In this document: piece after piece, positions 1 through 14,171 of the stretch
Position numbering within the stretch: the stretch's first letter is position 1
Layout: every line of letters begins with the position of its first letter
Assembly: GCA_033239525.1 (NCBI GenBank)
Contig: BSYO01000019.1
Coordinates: 4,407,087 to 4,471,086 of the forward strand
Length of the DNA: 64,000 bases
Direction: 5' to 3'
From: Nepenthes gracilis
Lineage: Eukaryota > Streptophyta > Magnoliopsida > Caryophyllales > Nepenthaceae
Notes under the pieces: model-generated
What the model saw: only the letters and a program-made list of their open reading frames with translations
Told to the model about the DNA's origin: nothing
Databases searched by the model: none
Translations under genes and position numbers: made by a program

Positions 1-2107
1 GGGATCAAGATAAGCAAGGCGATTCCAAGAAGCTGGAATGACCGGTTCTTCTTCGTGAAGGTGGGAGAGGAATGCGTCGCGAAAGACCAAGGCGGGTCCC
101 AGAGGTGCACTTGAAGAAGGCCGCGTATGCATTCTTTGACCACTCTGAGAAGAATCCCGATTTAGAGGGACTTTGGTCTCCCAGGAGGAGACCGAGAAGG
201 TTTGTAATGCGTGGAAGCCACATTGGATGCAATAAACTAGTCGCTCATCCGCATGATGTCTTCGGAGGAATATCTTCCTCCTCTATTGAAATTAGGAATA
301 TTAGGCGCGGAGGGCTGAGTTATTTTGCCCAACCTCTTTTAAGGTGGTTCAGTGCTGCCCGGATGGGATCAGAGGAGCTGGGCCACTCTCGCACGCCTTT
401 GAAGGCTCGCGGGTTTATACGTGGAGCCCATGCTCCTCTCCAAAGGCTTCGGGGAAGAAGGCACCCGAGTACTATGACGTTGAGGATGATGAGTCTTTGG
501 ATCGTATTTTGGATATGGAGAGAACCCGATATATTTCAAGTCCCGGTTTGTGAGGTCCCATTGGAAGATAGTATAACCTGCAATTGCTTCCTTGTGTTTT
601 TTCCTTATGTTTATAAGCTCACGCTTTGCCCTTGGTCGAGAAGAGTGGCCTTAGTCGTCTCCCGGGAAATAGAACAGCCGATCGCTTGAGATAGCAGCTA
701 ATTTGTTTGTGGACTTGGAGGCTGAGGGTTTGCATGAGGTCGCCCGATCAAAGGAAGAGGAAGATCGGCTTAAACGGACAAAAACGCCTTTCGGATAGAG
801 TTGCTTGCGCCGTAGAGTGCGAGTTGGAACTCGGATGATAATTTACATTTTTAATATATATTGGTTATTTATTTAGCTTATAAATATATAAATTGTGCAA
901 GGAAGATGTTGGACATGTGGGTCCACGGCCTCGTAGCCCTTTGTATTCTCTTTTTTTTTTTTTTTTTTTTTTTGTAAACCATACTTTGTGAGCAATAAAA
1001 TGGATGATCTTTTAGTTGGTGTCCATTGTTACCGCTTTGCGTTTATTGCTTGCGTGAGTTCTTTTGTTTTAGAGTTGGTTGGCAAGACAATTTTGCTCCG
1101 GTCTGCTGAGGGCTTGGCGAGGTGGTGGTCGACCACCCCCCATGCTTGCCGCGGGAACTTGGGCGGTTAGTGTTGGAGAAGGAGCGCTTCCCGTTATTGT
1201 TCGATTACGCCATCCCTTCATAAAAAGTTGGTGCGTGGGGTTGCCAACATGGTTGATTAGCCGCTAAGGAGTGAGATCCTCAAGTCAGCGGGCGGTCAGA
1301 AGAACGGCCCGTGGCGCCGTTCAAGTGAAGACTTGGGCTGCCAATATTGGAGAAGAAATGCTTCTCCCTTCGACCGTCGTTGGCCGATCGACGTTGTTGC
1401 CCGAAAAGAGGTCGTCGCGTGTGCCATTCTTAAGGTTTTTAGACCGCTATGGGCCACTGGATGACCAAGGTTTGAAACGATATTATAACGAGGTTTCGGA
1501 CCGCTAAAATATAAGGTTTAAACCGCTCATGGGCCACTGGATGACCAGTGGTTTACAGATGGGCCACCTAGATGACTAGGGTTTTGGGCCACTGGAAACT
1601 TTTTGGGCCACCTAGATTAAAGAGGGTGAAGACCCTACTAGCAGTCCCAGGCGGATGGATAAGGGCAAACACAATTCATAGGCCCTAAAATTCTACATGC
1701 TAATAAACTCTTATTTTTCGAAGTAAAATCAAGCATGAATAAATACAGGATTTTAGGGCCTGGGTTCCCAATATTCGGGTGGGTTCAAAGCGTTCACGTT
1801 CGTGGGACCAAATCACTTTTATAAGGGAATAAATAAGAAATATTTTTCGCGGGGACCAAGTATTTTGGGCCTTCACTTTCTTATTGTAATTACTCGGTGT
1901 TGGTATCTTCTTTGTCCGTCTGCCTGGCTGCGTCACGGCTAGGACAAGTCCAAGTGTTCCCGAATACGTGGTCGAAGGACTCCAAATAAAGTTCTATAAT
2001 GCAGGCCGAAGGGTGTTCGCGTGTTGATTCTTTCGGGGTTGTGCGATAAGAAGGACGGCTGGGAGCTCGTCGGCCAGAGCTAGCGTCCTATCTTTTAGCG
2101 TCACGGT
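1..2107. other. Degraded GC-richer repeat block
   Basis: No intact gene is seen. Base composition is clearly richer in G+C than the DNA after position 3780. The first ~100 bases in frame 1 of the + strand read as a short open stretch with a WNDRFFFVKV motif, which resembles the gag-like proteins of plant LTR retroelements (KGWK-RFFFV type). It runs off the left edge and soon meets a stop. A 23-base T run lies at 951-973. The longer open frame at 72-689 has no recognisable domain and looks fortuitous. Best read as remnant retroelement DNA; identity uncertain. Confidence 0.4.
1451..1620 (+). repeat. Degenerate GGGCCAC tandem motif cluster
   Basis: Five copies of a motif GGGCCACTGGATGACC or GGGCCACCTAGATGAC start at 1451, 1531, 1561, 1586 and 1605. 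The spacing shrinks from 80 to about 19-30 bases. The CTGG and CCTAG versions alternate in the last four copies. This is consistent with a decayed short tandem repeat, such as those in LTR or untranslated regions of retroelements. No coding potential. Confidence 0.7.
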
Positions 2108-3740
2108 TTATGATTTGGCTTGGGGGTATGCTTAGTGTGGATGATTCCAAGTTGGTACAATATTTGGTGAAGCGTTTAAACGTTTTTTTTATTTTGTATG
2201 TGATTATTTTCCCACCCATTTAGTGAAGTTTGCCCGCTATGATGAATTTATATGATCGAATGGCCGGCAGAGCGGTGGAAATCCTGCAGGCCAGAGTGAT
2301 TTCCGAGTCCTTCTTGGCGTCTTTGGCCACTTCAAAAATTTTTTCTCCGCGGACCGCATTAGAAATATTTCAAACAAGGTGGTGGGTAATATTTCGTTGT
2401 TTCCGCGGGAAAATCAAAAGGCTGGTCCGCCCTCTACGCTTTGCCTCGTTGGCCTCCTATATAAATATGGTATTTTAATAAGATGAATCTTCAAATAAAA
2501 AGCGCTGAGGGGTTCTTATTATATGGGAGAGGTGCCACGGCTATAAAATATCTTGGGCCGGGAAGAGGTGGTGAGTTTGGCTGATCGTGCGAAGGGAGAT
2601 GGTGAAATAATCTTTTTATCCTTAGTATATAGGAAAAGTGATTTATTTATAAAAAGGGGCGACATTTTGAAATCAAATGCGGTGAAAGGTGGTCCAAGTC
2701 GACTCAACACTTTCAAGTGGCGTTATGGAGTTGAGGAAATCCCTCAACTCCGTCTTGCCTCTCGGCGGGTTGTCAAGTCTAAAAAATTAATTTCTCCTTT
2801 CCAGGCTCTCTGGAGGAGCGTATCTAATTTCATAACCATCTTCCCATATTCTTTACCTTTTTTGGAAATGACGGCAGTGGAGCCACCGGCGGTGTTTCAA
2901 CGAGTTGATTGTCATCTCCCTACAAAACTTCCACCTCCGTGGGCCACTTTAATGGTAATTGTGAGCTTTGTGCTCGTGTTCACCATGAGGAGAGAGTTTC
3001 AGTTTTGTGGTAGGCTTTTTGTAAGCGCCCGGCGCCAATGATTGGATCCGAGATTCGGATTCTTATGCGAACCCGCACACCACTAAAGCAAACAAGAGGT
3101 TTCACCGGCGGAATTAATCCCACCGAAAACAGATTTGACCTTCATGGAAAAAGATAGAAAGAGCAATGAAGAGAGATGAAGAGTGTTTAATTTTTATAGG
3201 TCCTTCCTCATCTGGATGGTACATAAAATGATGAAAAAATTGGGAACTAGAATGCGGTTGTATTTTTAAAATATGCGTTTGCCTTTTAATTCTTGAAGAG
3301 AAATAAGATTGGGAAGATCTCGAAAAGCTCAAGGTTCTTATTTTATCCTTGGGCACCAAGGTTTTGTTACTATTTTTTTAACGACGTTATGTCGTTTTGC
3401 CATGCTTGGCTCCTCCCTCCCGCGGGAGTGGGTGGCCCTGGCGATAAATAGATTAGCCTTTTGCCTTATTTCGTGTCTCCGTGAAGTTCAGGTGCCCTTT
3501 TCCATTGTGGTTGCCCTAGTTAAATGCGCATTGCCTTCATTGGACTATGGGCACAAGCGAGCTGTGCCCAGAAGCCAATTTTAGGGCCCGGCACGTAAGT
3601 GGTCAACGTCCGAGTTGTGGTGATCCGCCATCCACCATCCCCGATGGGCCAGCCATCAGTGTTGCAAATTTGGCTACTTTTTAGTTTCGTTTTTCTTTAA
3701 CGGCCTACTGGTAGTCGGGCAATGATACAAACTTCCCGTT
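2108..3740 (+). repeat. Repeat copy A of a mosaic direct duplication
   Basis: This stretch shares, in the same order, many short near-identical AT-rich islands with 3788-4510. Examples are a 21-base perfect match (2771-2791 with 4094-4114), TTGTTACTATTTTTTTAA near 3364 and 4337, and AATTTGGCTACTTTT near 3667 and 4460. Between the islands, copy A carries GC-rich segments of tens to hundreds of bases that copy B lacks. No gene is recognised; the open frame at 2553-3041 has no known motif. Homology was judged by eye. Confidence 0.55.
3025..3658 (-). mobile_element. Possible antisense LTR remnant with PBS-like motif
   Basis: Read on the minus strand, the segment starts TGATGG at 3658 and ends CCAATCA at 3039. 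It is followed directly by TTGGCGCCGGGCGC (3038-3025), which resembles the primer-binding sites of plant Ty3-type elements. The stretch 3046-3110 on the minus strand resembles the 3' end of the solo LTR at 50092-51280 (both contain TTTAGTGGTGTGC). Against this, no target duplication is seen, and parts of the segment also align with copy B at 4220-4459. The LTR call is therefore tentative. Confidence 0.3.
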
Positions 3741-3787
3741 GACTCCTCGTAAAGTGACCCATTTTTGTAACCTCAATAATATTTTTT

Positions 3788-4510
3788 ATTATGATTTAGC
3801 TTTATCATATGATGGTTTCATATTGTAAACTTTTTTTTTTATTTTTAGTATGTATATTTTAAATTTTATATTTATATAAAAATATTTAAAAATATATAAT
3901 ATTTCAAACAACATAATATTTAAAATAAAATATTATATAAATATGTATTTTAATAAAGAATCTTCACATAAAAATTATTACTTACATAAAAATATAATTC
4001 ATTAAAATAATTTCTTATTTGGTACATAAAAAATTTATTTATAAAAAAATTATAATCCAAATCGGGCCAAACTCAACACCTTCAATATGATTATGTCAAG
4101 TCTAAAAAATTAATCAGACCTAATTTTATAATCATCTTAGCAGATTTCAATTTGGAAAAATTCAACTTATTGTCATTCCTACAAACAATTTAATAATTGT
4201 GATTTTAATTTCATTATGCTTTTTCCCCCTGATTTAGATTTATCTAGTTTTATAAGATTTACGAAAAAAATTGAGGATAAAAATATAAGAAAAACAATAA
4301 ATATGTATTAAAATATTAATTTTTAAATAAATAAATTTTTATTTTTTGTTACTATTTTTTTATAATTATCATTAAATAAATTACTGCTTAAATTGGTTGG
4401 GTTAAATGTAAGCATTTAAGAAGCTTTTAAAGTGGAGTGTGATGAGCATCCGCGGCCTGAATTTGGCTACTTTTAGTTTCTTTTTCTTTAACTACTCCAA
4501 TGATAGATCA
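3788..4510 (+). repeat. Repeat copy B of the mosaic direct duplication
   Basis: This is the shorter, AT-rich partner of 2108-3740. It keeps the shared islands in the same order but lacks the GC-rich blocks, so the unit is about 0.72 kb against 1.63 kb. No open frame or element ends were recognised. Confidence 0.5.
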
Positions 4511-5462
4511 CGGCCTAACCTATTATAATTTATATCAAATATGACTTAATAAATAATATTAAATCGCATATAATATGAATAAATATTTTAAATCTTGTAA
4601 GACTGTACGATAGTTAGTCTACCGGCCATGCCAACTCTGCCATGATTGAGTCTTTCAGGCAGAACCCATTAGGGATAGAATTTGGGGAATGGAGGGGGAG
4701 CAAGAGAACCGACGATATTTAAATATAATTTTATTTTTAATATATAAATATATATTTATATTTATTTATTTATTTATAAGTTATAATGTGTCGGTGCGTG
4801 GTATGGCACGGTCCATAAGTACACTTGGTTTGACACATTACAGGTCATGTGTCATGTTGGGTCAGGACCTATAGTCTGACACGACCAGCTTATAAACATT
4901 ACGTGCCTATACAATCCGTTCATAAGTGGTTGGTTGGTATAAATAAATAAATATTATTAGCTTAATAATGTCCATTTAATATATTTTTTATTTTTTAATT
5001 TTAATTAAAAATAAAAATAAAATAAAATGGAAGGCTAGAGGGGATTGTAAGGGATTTAGGAGGCATCACGAGCTCCACGATGCGATCATCAAATCCCTCA
5101 TTGATTTCTAATTTTCTACTATTCCCATTTAGCGGTCCCCGTGCAAAATCTACTCAACCAGTTAGGTCAAAATTAATAATATTTTATAATATAATATTTT
5201 ATTTATTTATTTGTATTAATAGGACTATAATTTATTATAATTTAAATTCACACCCAATTTTATTATAATTTAATATTTTTAAAAAAGTATAATAATAAAA
5301 TAATATTTATATACCTAATTGTACACTCATTTATATTAAAATTGTTGAAATTGGAATATAGAAAGAAAAGACAGATAAAAAATTGAAATAAAATGATATT
5401 AATGGCTATTTTTAATAATGTTAATATAAATAAATAAATAAATAGGTATAAATAATATTACT

Positions 5463-5497
<35 letters not shown>

Positions 5498-6375
5498 ATC
5501 TTAAATCTCACTCTTTAGGATTGTCACTATATTTTAAACATTTTAAGTAAAATTCTAAATTAATTTTTTTATAATATCACGTGAATTTGCTTGCATATAC
5601 AAAATTACATTGGGAAAGAGAAATAATGATAAATGAGTAAAATATATATATTTTTTATATTCCAATTGTATATTTATTGATTTAAATTTTATTTAATAAA
5701 GTAGAAATACCATTTTTCCTATATTTATTCAATCCACAAAGTCAAAAGGAAAATAGTAACTACAATATTTGAATGAGCTTCTGGTTCTTTCACGGATAAA
5801 TAGGATCCTATTTTTTTAATTTATATTATCAAATTAAAAAACAAAAATCAAAGGTTTAAAAAATATATTAAATAATAATATCTAAATAATAATTTTTGTT
5901 AAATTTTTTATAAATTAAATTTAGTATTTAACATATGTTAATGTTATAAAAATTCAAAAATATAATTATTTTTAATATTCTTTATTTTTAAATTATAGTT
6001 ATTAAATTTTAATTTAATAATTAAAAAAATGGTAGAATTCTACTTCTTCTTAAAAAAAACAAGGACCCCCAGCCAGCTACAGCTTATAGCAACCATATAT
6101 TATTATTTAAGCATCTGGCAAGACTAAAATTTGAATAAAAAATAGTATATAATAACTCTTTATAATTTTTTAGAGTAATGTAAATGATTATAAATTTAAA
6201 GTTGAGAATTATTTGTTGATTAGATAAAAAAAATTATGTAACATAAGAAATAATGAATAAAGTATTTTTTTTATTATTTGCATTGAGTAAATGATAGCTT
6301 ACCCTTATTTAATTTTTTGAATTTACTTTTTAAAAAAACTACACTTAGGTATATATATAAATTTAAAGGATAATA
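4511..6375. other. AT-rich intergenic DNA, nothing recognised
   Basis: Very AT-rich, with many short poly-A and poly-T runs. Apart from the TAA microsatellite at 5463-5496, no gene, RNA or transposon ends could be supported. The small open frames at 4689-4874 and 5080-5268 look like chance frames. Confidence 0.6.
5463..5496. repeat. (TAA)n microsatellite
   Basis: About eleven uninterrupted TAA units. A simple sequence repeat in AT-rich intergenic DNA. Confidence 0.95.
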
Positions 6376-8240
6376 TGTTACGACTCAAGAACCTAATATA
6401 TACAAGATAAAAATAAAATCAGTAATAATATTTTTATCAATCATAAAAACCCAACTCGGGTAAGATAATCATGCACAAATAGGACCTGACATGATAAAAT
6501 CCGCACAATATCTCATCGGATATAAATTTAGACAAATATAATACACGATCTGCTATCCACAATCGTAATAAATGTATTGAACATAATAACAACTTATCAA
6601 CATAATGTTATACTCTAATATTTCTCATACAATGATTAGGGTCATCATTCAACCATAAATAATAACCATAACATATCATCGGGATCAGAATTATACCAAA
6701 CATAATATCTCCATTTGTCAAAAGGGATATCCGAACTCGATCACGTCTAAACTCCTATAAGCGTATCCATACCACTAGTCTGATAATATAAAATATAAAA
6801 ACGTGAACTTAGAGTTCAACAAGTATCATCGTATAAAAATAATGCTCATAAATCAGAAACATGGATATCGTATAATAATTACGTAAAACAAAACACAATA
6901 TCCATAAAATTTCTAAAAATCGAAGAGATGTCTCGTATTAAATTATCGTTCGTATTAAACAGTCCATCCGGGATATAATCGCAATAAATAACGATCTTGT
7001 CAAATATCATAAACGATATCACATCATATGATTTGATGTCACAATACATAATCGCGACAATCACTACATCTGTATGGGACACAAACCATCGTTCGGATCT
7101 AAATCTCATAATGTAGAAATTGAAAGAAGACCACCAAAACTAAAATATAAATCAAAACATGTTTCGGATTTATTACGTATTTATACGTATGAGATATTTT
7201 TATCGTTTAATTGTGGGTCAATCAATGTATCTCAAAATTATCTCAAAATTATCCTCTACCCAAATACATGTAGAACTACAAAGTATAGACGAAATCGGAG
7301 AACCAAAGATAAATAATATCAATTTGAGGAAGGGTTACCCTCATCCGATAACTACGGCTATATCGGCTGCAATTTAAGTCAGCAACTCAAGGCTATCCAT
7401 GTACCCTATCTCACATAGATTAGGAACTTGCTTATTATATTTTACCATCAGCGATTTTGGGTGTAATCTCAAATTTTAGTTATATATTAGGATATCCGAA
7501 TATATTGATTTTTTATCAATTCCTTACGATGGTTCTCATTTAAATATACAGTGAGGTAGGTCAGCTACTAAATGTCTCAACCTTTATTTCGACAGAAGTG
7601 GCTACACAATATACTTCCCTGTCGAGACTAAGCTTTCCTGTCGGAAGCAATACTAATAACGCGTGCCTCGGATCACAAATAATGACCCATCGAATCTCAG
7701 ACCACCATGGTTCCGTAGTGATCCCGCCCCCGACAGCATGCATGATCAATGCAATGCCTGATTCATAATTTCACAATATACGAATATATAAATATACATA
7801 TATATACTGTCCGGGTGTGCAAAAACCCTCTAAATCATAAATACCAGTGTAAAACTATCGCATGACCAGTAAAACATACATGCATGCACATAATTAATAA
7901 ATTTATGGTATATAAAAATTATATGCATGTTAGTAAAATCTTTCACGGTTGTCAAAATATATTAGAAATTAAATCAGACCAAGAATAGGGTTAGAGGATA
8001 TTTATCTCAACTTTATACTCTGCATATTTGAAGAAAAGATATCCCGAAACACCCGATTGGGCCTTTCTCCTGCCTCACACGTGCCTGCGCGTTGCCCTTG
8101 CTCTCTCATCTGCGCATGGCCACCATGCCGCCACCATCGCCTCAGCCGGTGACCACCACGGCCTCACCGGCGATCACCATCGTCGCCACCAATTTCTCTC
8201 TCCTCTCCCTTCTTCTCCTCCGCCTATGAAATGTTTAAAA
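6376..8240 (-). mobile_element. Long-LTR family copy 1 (antisense, probably truncated)
   Basis: Shares ordered blocks with 14172-16313 (opposite strand) and with 16430-18153 and 18250-20504. Markers are AAAACGTGAACT followed by CAACAAGTA near 6797, TATCCGAATATATTGA near 7492, ATGGTTCTCA near 7529, TTATATGCATGTTAGTAAAA near 7919, and a GC-rich block that starts with CCCGAAACACCCGA near 8042. The left end reads TGTTACGACTC, so the sense strand would end GAGTCGTAACA. The family sense direction is inferred from the TATA box of the + copy. No retroelement protein is present. Long LTRs of this kind occur in Del/Tekay-type Ty3 elements; that assignment is inference. The right end is approximate. Confidence 0.6.
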
Positions 8241-11200
8241 TGACAATAAATATTAAAATAATTTAGACGAAATTCATAATATTATATGATAATTATATCA
8301 CATGTATTCTAAAATAATTTTAAAATAATATATATATGAAAAAACTATCATCAATATTTGTCTATTATGAAAGTTAAATCAAATCATATCAGATTGATTA
8401 GTAATCATTTATTATTTATAAATATTAAAATAATTGTGATATTAACTAATAATTTAAAAATATATTTATATAAAATTATTTAAAAAAAGTAATCAAAATA
8501 TTTTAAAATTTATCATTAAGTAAATTTTATAACTAAAATTTTTAAAATTTAGTTATAAATGTATTAAAAATTTAATTCCATCACAAATTTCATTTTTTTT
8601 ATTCAGAAATCATTATCATAACTACTTTCATAACTTAATAATAGAATTTAAATACTACATAATTTTAATATTAACAAAGTTAAAATTATATACATAATTT
8701 TAATATTTTAATTTTAATTTTGTAATTTAAAAGAATCATAAATAACATTTTATGCCCATTATGTTTGGATAAGCACTGGGTACACTATTGAAGTCTATTG
8801 AATTTTTCTTACGTAAATGCCCTACAAGTGACTCACATTGGAGTTTTATTATGCTTCTTTCAGTATAATAACTTTTATATTTATTTAATAACTAAAATTA
8901 AAATTTTAAAAATAAATAAATAATATTATATTATATTATTTGGCCAAAATAATTAATTTTAATTTTTTAAAATTATAACTGTTAAGTAAATATAAGAGCC
9001 AGATTAAAGAAATTTAGTGACTATCCCCTCGAAGGTGGGGTCCCCCGCCCAATTCCTTCCCACCTAAAAGGGGCATCACCTATATTTGTGTCTTTCTTAA
9101 AAAATAAAATCCTAAGAGAGCAATAATAAAATTTTAAATCTCATTAAATAGGGTTATATGACTCCATAATATTAAAAATTTTGATAAATTATTAAAATTA
9201 TTATATTATTTTATAATTTAATGATGTAGAATTAAAATGTATAATTCACCGTAAGAATTAATATAATTCCTTTCTGTCTTTTTGATATGAAAGTCATCAA
9301 AATCACCCAAGATTTTGATGGTTTTGATGTAGATATCATGGTTTCTTTATTTGAAAACTCCTGGTTTAATAGTTTCATACAAGTAGTTCTTTTATTTAGA
9401 TTTTATATTGAATAAATATTAATATTTAAAAAATAAAAAATAATGAACTTAACAGCATTTATATAATAAGATATCCTCTATTGAATATTAATTCAAGAGA
9501 GAAAATAGACACCGTAGCGTACCTCATTGCGTATCGCTCGGTAACCCTTGCAATATATGAAGAATTAAATAAAAATAGAACAAAATGAATACAAATTGTT
9601 AATATATTAAATTTTTATGGATATTTTTTTATTTTAAGGCTAAAATTTCATATTAAATATGATTCTTTGTTTTTCACATTCAAAATATATTTTTTCAATT
9701 CTTTTTTAAAAAAATTACTTTAAATTTGTTGAGTTAGATAAATATAAATTTAATTTAGGATTTTAAAAAATTATTGATGAAATTAAAATAGACTAGTAGT
9801 TGGATATAGGGAAGAGTATTCCGTACAAATACAAATAATTTGGCCATTAAAGAAAAATAAAAACATCAATAATGCCTTTTGAGGAGGAATTGTAGGTCCA
9901 CCTTTCTAAATGAGAAGTAGGGCCCTATTTTTTATAATAATATCATTAAATCAAAATTGCAAAAATACTATTTGGAAATAAAAAAGTATTAAAAGTAATC
10001 ATATTTTTATTTTTATCATATTAATATTTATTAAATATTAAATTCAATATTAAATTTTAAATTATTTAAAAATCTTATTTAATATTTAAATTTAGCTATT
10101 GAGTTTTTTAATTTAACTATCGGTATCCACATGAGTTTCTCCACTTGTCCTTATGTCATTGGTTTTGAGCCTTTCAAATTTAAAGATATTGTTTATTAAG
10201 TGGTATTAAAATATACTATCAATTATTTTTGAAACATATTTGATAATATAAAATCTTATATATTTATTAATATTAATAAATTTATAAAAAATATATAAAT
10301 TAATGAATATTATATAAATATTTCTATCATTAATTGACTTTGTCAGATATTTTCAATCTGATTTATTATTGACTACATATTCTATCTCATGGATATTGCT
10401 GTAATGGGCCAATTTAGGAGTAGAGCCCACGAATGAAAGAGACGCCAATTGAAAAGCCGCTCACCTCGCGATCTGAAATGAGCCATCCTAAGAAAAAGTT
10501 CCAGGGATGAATTAAGTAGTACTAGCTGGAATAGAGATTATCTGGATAGCAGCCAATGGCCCACTTCTATTGGAAAAATTGGCCGTAACTGGGCAAAGCA
10601 GTGAAAGGAACTCGTTACCAACCAAAATTTTTTTTCTAAGGCGGTTCTACAAATTGTAGGGGAGGTCAAAACTACCCGTCAATATTATGAATACTCCATC
10701 ATTATATTAAAGGAAATGAGAGAAGAGGGACAAAAGAAAAAAGAGCAACCATAAGATTTCTATACCTAAAAAATTTTCTTAAAGGCATCACAATCTCATT
10801 CTCATTTTGAGATGACATCTAATAGGCCACTCCCAGTTGAATATATAAGTCTCAAGCCGTCTTACTGTCAAACGCAACAAAATACTAAATCCTCATACTA
10901 AACATTTATAATGCTAATTTTTCTACTTTTTTTTATCTTTCTATATTTTAATAAAAGATTATTAATTTGAGTATTGGATGATATATTGAGAAGTAAATCT
11001 TATCAATTATCTGACATCTTATTTTTAGTTGCGTTGCGCGAGATCTAAATTTAAAGGAACGGGGATTAGATCGAATCCAGCTCAACCCGATGTGAAAGAT
11101 TGAACACTTTTTAACCCATATAACAATCTGAATTTAGAGACACAATATGATCCACTAATCTCTACATTCAAAAAGATAACAAAAGGTCCCACATAATAAT

Positions 11201-12421
11201 GCATTTAGAATATCATTAATTAGCATGATATATTATATACTTTATCAATATAATAAATTTATTTTAAAATAAATAAATAGGTAGATAAGATATCATATTC
11301 TAATAGATATTCTAATAGATGACATGAAGAAGATCCCTGCCCCATCATAATATCCAAAATATTTGAAATAAATGAAAAAAAAGTTCAAATTTGAAGTACA
11401 AAATTAAAATTCAAGACTATAATTTAAAATATAAAAATAACCTTAAATATTTGCTTGAATTTCATATATTTTTTATATTTTATGATGATTCAAGATATCA
11501 AAATTTATTATTGAGGTCAGTTTTAAGGCAGTTTCAGAATATCATATAAGGGGTGAGTCTAAGTCAATTTTCATGACAAAATGAGTAGATATAAAAATTA
11601 TTTTATATTAAAAATTTTTAATTTTAGCTTTTTAATATTACATTAAAACAGGTTGAATTGATGTTTTTTCATATTGATCGGGTATGGATTTTTCTTTACA
11701 CCATGGGGTGGATTAAATTTTTTATCCATACTCAAAAGAGTAATATTCACCTGTTATTAAATAAAAAAATATATTATTTTTTATATTTAATAATATATTT
11801 ATTTATATTAAAATTATTAAATATATATATAGATCTCATTATATTTTAATTTTTATCCTTTTTCTCTCTATACGAAAAATGACAATTTTAGTATAATAAA
11901 TATATAACTTAATATATAAATAATATTACTCTCTTAATTTATATATTTAAATTATTGTTATAAATATATATTTTTAAATAAAATTAGTTTGGAATTTCTT
12001 TAAAAAATAATAATCGAAATATTTATTGTAAAATATATTGATTAAGACATGTTTTTTAAAAATAAATTACAGTAAAACTTATAGATTAAAATGACAGATT
12101 AATTATAATTAATTTGTTGAGAAAAAAAGTAATATTCTTCCCATTTTTCGATTCATGGATTTTATTAATATCACATTAATTTATAATTTATTTATAATTT
12201 TTAAGATAAAAAAATATATTCAGAAATTAAAAATAAAATTAAAATAGACTTTATACTTTAAAAATAAATTACATTATAAATAACGGTTAAAATTCTAAAT
12301 TTACCTGTGGGCCCAATTGAAACGACGGTCAACGAGTCATGCTGTGACCTGTCATCTCAAGACACTGACATGATTTACTGGTAATTTTCCAAATTGTTGA
12401 ATAAAATAAATAAATAAATAA

Positions 12422-12462
<41 letters not shown>

Positions 12463-14171
12463 TATATCTTTTAAGTTAAAATTAGAATTAAATTTTAAGG
12501 TTAATTTTGTTAACTATAGTATGATAAAATTAATTTTAAATTTTAAATGTTAATTTTTAAATAAAAATAATATCTGATAATTTAGAAATATATTTATCTA
12601 AAAACTTATGAAATTGTGATTTCAAAATTTAAAGATGAAATGAATAAAATTTTTTTATCATTTAGATTGGACAAAGTTTGATTGAATTTTTTTTTAAATT
12701 ATTAAATTTTAAGTAATTAGAATAACAGAATTAAAATTTAATAATTTAAATTCTAACATAATTAAAATTAAAATTTTAATTTTAATATTGTAATACAGAT
12801 AGAGTTTTATAATAATAATATGTCATTAAATTAATTTATTTATATTAGTCAATTAATATAAAAACAAAATAAAAAATATCATATTAAAATAAATATCTAA
12901 AGGATGATGATATAATAATCGAGATATATACTTTTTACTAAGAATTTAGCACAATTATTATTATTATTATTTGAAATCAATATTTCATAATTATTTAAAT
13001 TGCCAATTATTATCAAAACACATTTTAAAAATATATTTTTTCCATTAAAAAAGTAATACACACACTATATATACCAATTCAACTCAATACCATCGAAAAT
13101 AATAAATTTTACCTAGCAAAGATTATCATGTTAAATTGTTATATATTTACTAACGTTTTTTATAGATAATAATTAATCAATAAATAATTTAAATAAATAA
13201 TTTACACATAATTAAAAATTCAAATATTTCTAATAGAGGGTCGGACACACGAACTCAAATACCAAAAAGCAAAATGATCACAAATCATAATGGACATAAA
13301 ATCTAACTGAACTAATTCTATTTGGTCTCTAAAAAAAATATATAACAACTTACTTAAATTTAAAACCATTTACAATAAAAATATCTAACAAATATCTAAA
13401 TTTATAACAGTATTTTAAATTATATAGACCCAAAATAAATAAATAAAACTCTTTATTTTGATATGGATGGCTGGTAAGCCTATATTTATTGACTTCAATA
13501 AGACTCCTTACAAGCTTTTTTTTTATATTTTATTATCTAAAAATAAGCAAATTATTAATGACTAAATGAAATAAAGAAATAATCCCTCACGGGCAAAATT
13601 ATAAAAAATTTCTTTTAATATCAAAGAATTCTATCGAATTAAGTATGATTATATATGTAATAATATCTACTGTTCTGATAATAAGAATTTTATATTAGAA
13701 CAGATCGTTCAAAAGGATCTCCCATTCTTCTATTAAATATTTTCTATTTTTTCGTATACTCTAGTTCAAATGCTTATGAACTTGTTGTTTGCTTACTAAC
13801 CTTATATAATTTAGAAAATACTAGTTTTCTTAAAACACCTTATTCTTATCTTTCATCAGAAAATGCTATTTGATAGTATTTGTCTAGCAGATTTCCCATT
13901 AATCTGAGCAAATATTTAAATACCTGCCTTATATTCAATCACAAGAGTACTCCTAGTTTGTTAAAGACCATATAATACTAAATAATATAATAATAAATAA
14001 GAAAAAAATATTTATTTCTTTTGCTAGCAAATCTTTTCTTTCTTTTCAATGTAATCCACCCAGATACTTGATTGAGAAAAAAATCAACTCTCTGGTATTA
14101 TTTTTATTATACTTCTGAATAAATCAAATCCCAAATCCTTTTATTTTATCGGTATCCAATCGAATTAAAAT
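8241..14171. other. AT-rich intergenic DNA, nothing recognised
   Basis: About 5.9 kb of AT-rich sequence with no supportable gene. A less AT-rich island lies at 10390-10680, but it has no long open frame and no motif I recognise. A (TA)n tract sits at 12426-12458. The open frame at 11658-11849 is low-complexity and rejected as chance. Confidence 0.6.
12426..12458. repeat. (TA)n microsatellite
   Basis: An uninterrupted TA dinucleotide run preceded by several AAAT units. Simple repeat. Confidence 0.9.

Noticed and set aside
72..689. 205-codon open frame on the + strand
   Set aside because: No recognisable domain. The gag-like hint (WNDRFFFVKV) is in a different frame, and the block is repeat-like, so this is probably a chance frame in GC-rich DNA.
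2553..3041. 162-codon open frame on the + strand
   Set aside because: No family resemblance. It spans several of the GC-rich blocks and AT islands of the mosaic repeat.
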